Origin: Amblyornis subalaris
Lineage: Eukaryota; Chordata; Aves; Passeriformes; Ptilonorhynchidae
DNA: 64,000 bases
Assembly (NCBI GenBank): GCA_018881555.1
Contig: JACAXG010000055.1
Coordinates: forward strand, 2,232,001-2,296,000
Reading direction: 5' to 3'
The notes beneath the pieces were generated by a model. It was not told the DNA's origin. It did not search any database and was given only the letters and a program-made list of their open reading frames with translations. This document shows positions 63,101 to 64,000 of the stretch, piece after piece; positions within the stretch are counted from its first letter, which is position 1, and the number at the start of each line of letters is the position of its first letter. The position numbers and the translations under genes were made by a program.

Positions 63101-64000
63101 CTCTCATTTCTCCGAAATTCCCAAATCTCAACATGACACTGTTCTCAGAAGTTTGAGCAGGACTCCCAGCTATTTGTTGTTTCTAATGATTTGCATCCTT
63201 AAGAAATAATCAAAAATGGCATAGAAAATGTAAATGTGAGGAAATGGGATGGGTATTCATTCAGCCATGCAGCTGGCATTCAGGAACTGCTGTAATTGCA
63301 CACGAATAACATAATTTGCCTCCCTCGTAGATACTTTTGCTTATTCATATCACGTCTTTCTTTTACAGGGTTGTTGCTGAAGTTCCTACACTCTGCAAGA
63401 TGAAACAACTGCTCTGCTGCTGGGATGCTAAGTTGGCCTGGGATGGCAACACCAGGGCAGCATTACAGAGCAGGGCACTCACTTCCTCATGCAAACTGCT
63501 GGCCCAGGTGGGAACTCTCAGTGCATTGTGTGCAATCGCAGAGGACGAAAAAGCAGCAGCTGGGATAGTACTGATGAAAACGGGAGAAGGAGCAATAGCA
63601 CCATCATAAATACTGTAAAAACTGTTTAATTAAAGAGAAACAATGAAAACAGCANGAACATAATCAAGGCTTTTGCCACCAGAGTGGTAAACAACTTTGC
63701 TCTCCACCACTGCCTCTTGGGTACATTCTTCTTTTGCTGGATTTTGCAGAAACATGCTCCCTCATTTGGCAAGACTGTCTTAATGAGAGGTTACTTACGC
63801 TACTCTTGGCTACTCTCTCTTTACAACTATTCTGACTCAGGATTTAGGAGGTGCATGTGTGAAAACCCTCATTACCTACGTGAAGACATAGGAAGCGCTC
63901 CGCTACTGAACTACCACTTCATAGGCTCCAGGAAAGACTGCTAGCAAAGCTCTATTTCCCAGCCCTACCAGCCCTATTTTATTCCTCTGAACTCAACTAG
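60164..64000. other. Intergenic DNA, no gene recognised
   Basis: AT-rich sequence distal to the CR1 copy. Short frames (up to about 156 codons, the longest overlapping the CR1 end) show no recognisable similarity. No repeat family or RNA gene was identified. Confidence 0.55.

Noticed and set aside
1..64000. CRISPR arrays, operons, tRNA or rRNA genes
   Set aside because: No regularly spaced direct repeats, clustered coding genes or cloverleaf-like sequences were seen. The content is that of a vertebrate nuclear genome.
40332..64000. Upstream neighbour gene such as ORC5
   Set aside because: No recognisable exon of any neighbour was found. The intergenic interval is large in mammals, so absence here is expected.

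Overview
The window reads as nuclear DNA of a bird, or at least a sauropsid. Four fragments of CR1-type LINE retrotransposons are present, and the three that retain their 3' end finish in the avian CR1 signature (GATTCTATGAT, or its complement TTCACAGAAT). Most of the sequence is AT-rich and non-coding, interrupted by sharply bounded CpG islands. No prokaryotic gene organisation, CRISPR array, operon or tRNA/rRNA gene was seen.

One protein-coding exon can be recognised with confidence: exon 1 of RELN (reelin) on the minus strand, positions 39388 down to 39160. It encodes the initiator Met, the signal peptide and the start of the Reeler domain, including [20 protein letters not shown], and ends at a good splice donor (GTAGGTGG) in phase 1. 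Positions 1-39159 are therefore the 5' part of RELN intron 1, which runs out of the window. Positions from about 39400 to 64000 are the RELN promoter region and upstream intergenic DNA.

Layout, low to high coordinate. 1-36984: AT-rich intron 1 with CR1 fragments at 684-1032 (-), 4463-5020 (+) and 27634-28375 (-), plus small tandem repeats and GC-richer patches near 21.2-22.0, 22.5-23.1 and 30.4-31.8 kb. 36985-37620: a second, intronic CpG-rich island with a 41-bp tandem duplication. 37621-38599: AT-rich spacer. 38600-39900: the RELN promoter/exon 1 CpG island with GC boxes, a CGGGA pentamer array, a GGA/GGC triplet tract, an out-of-frame upstream ATG and an isolated A/T-rich TATA-like element. 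39834-40331: a strongly strand-asymmetric, degenerate hexamer repeat just upstream of the promoter. 40332-64000: intergenic DNA with small duplications, one CR1 copy at 59738-60163 (+) and a polyadenylation-like or LTR-like patch near 59.6 kb.

No further coding exon is supported. Nearly all other open frames are short, lack homology that I recognise, or are by-products of GC-rich or repetitive sequence. I did not find a new multi-gene system. The points worth a second look concern the structure of the RELN 5' region, the unexplained intronic CpG island, and a few repeat or insertion footprints.
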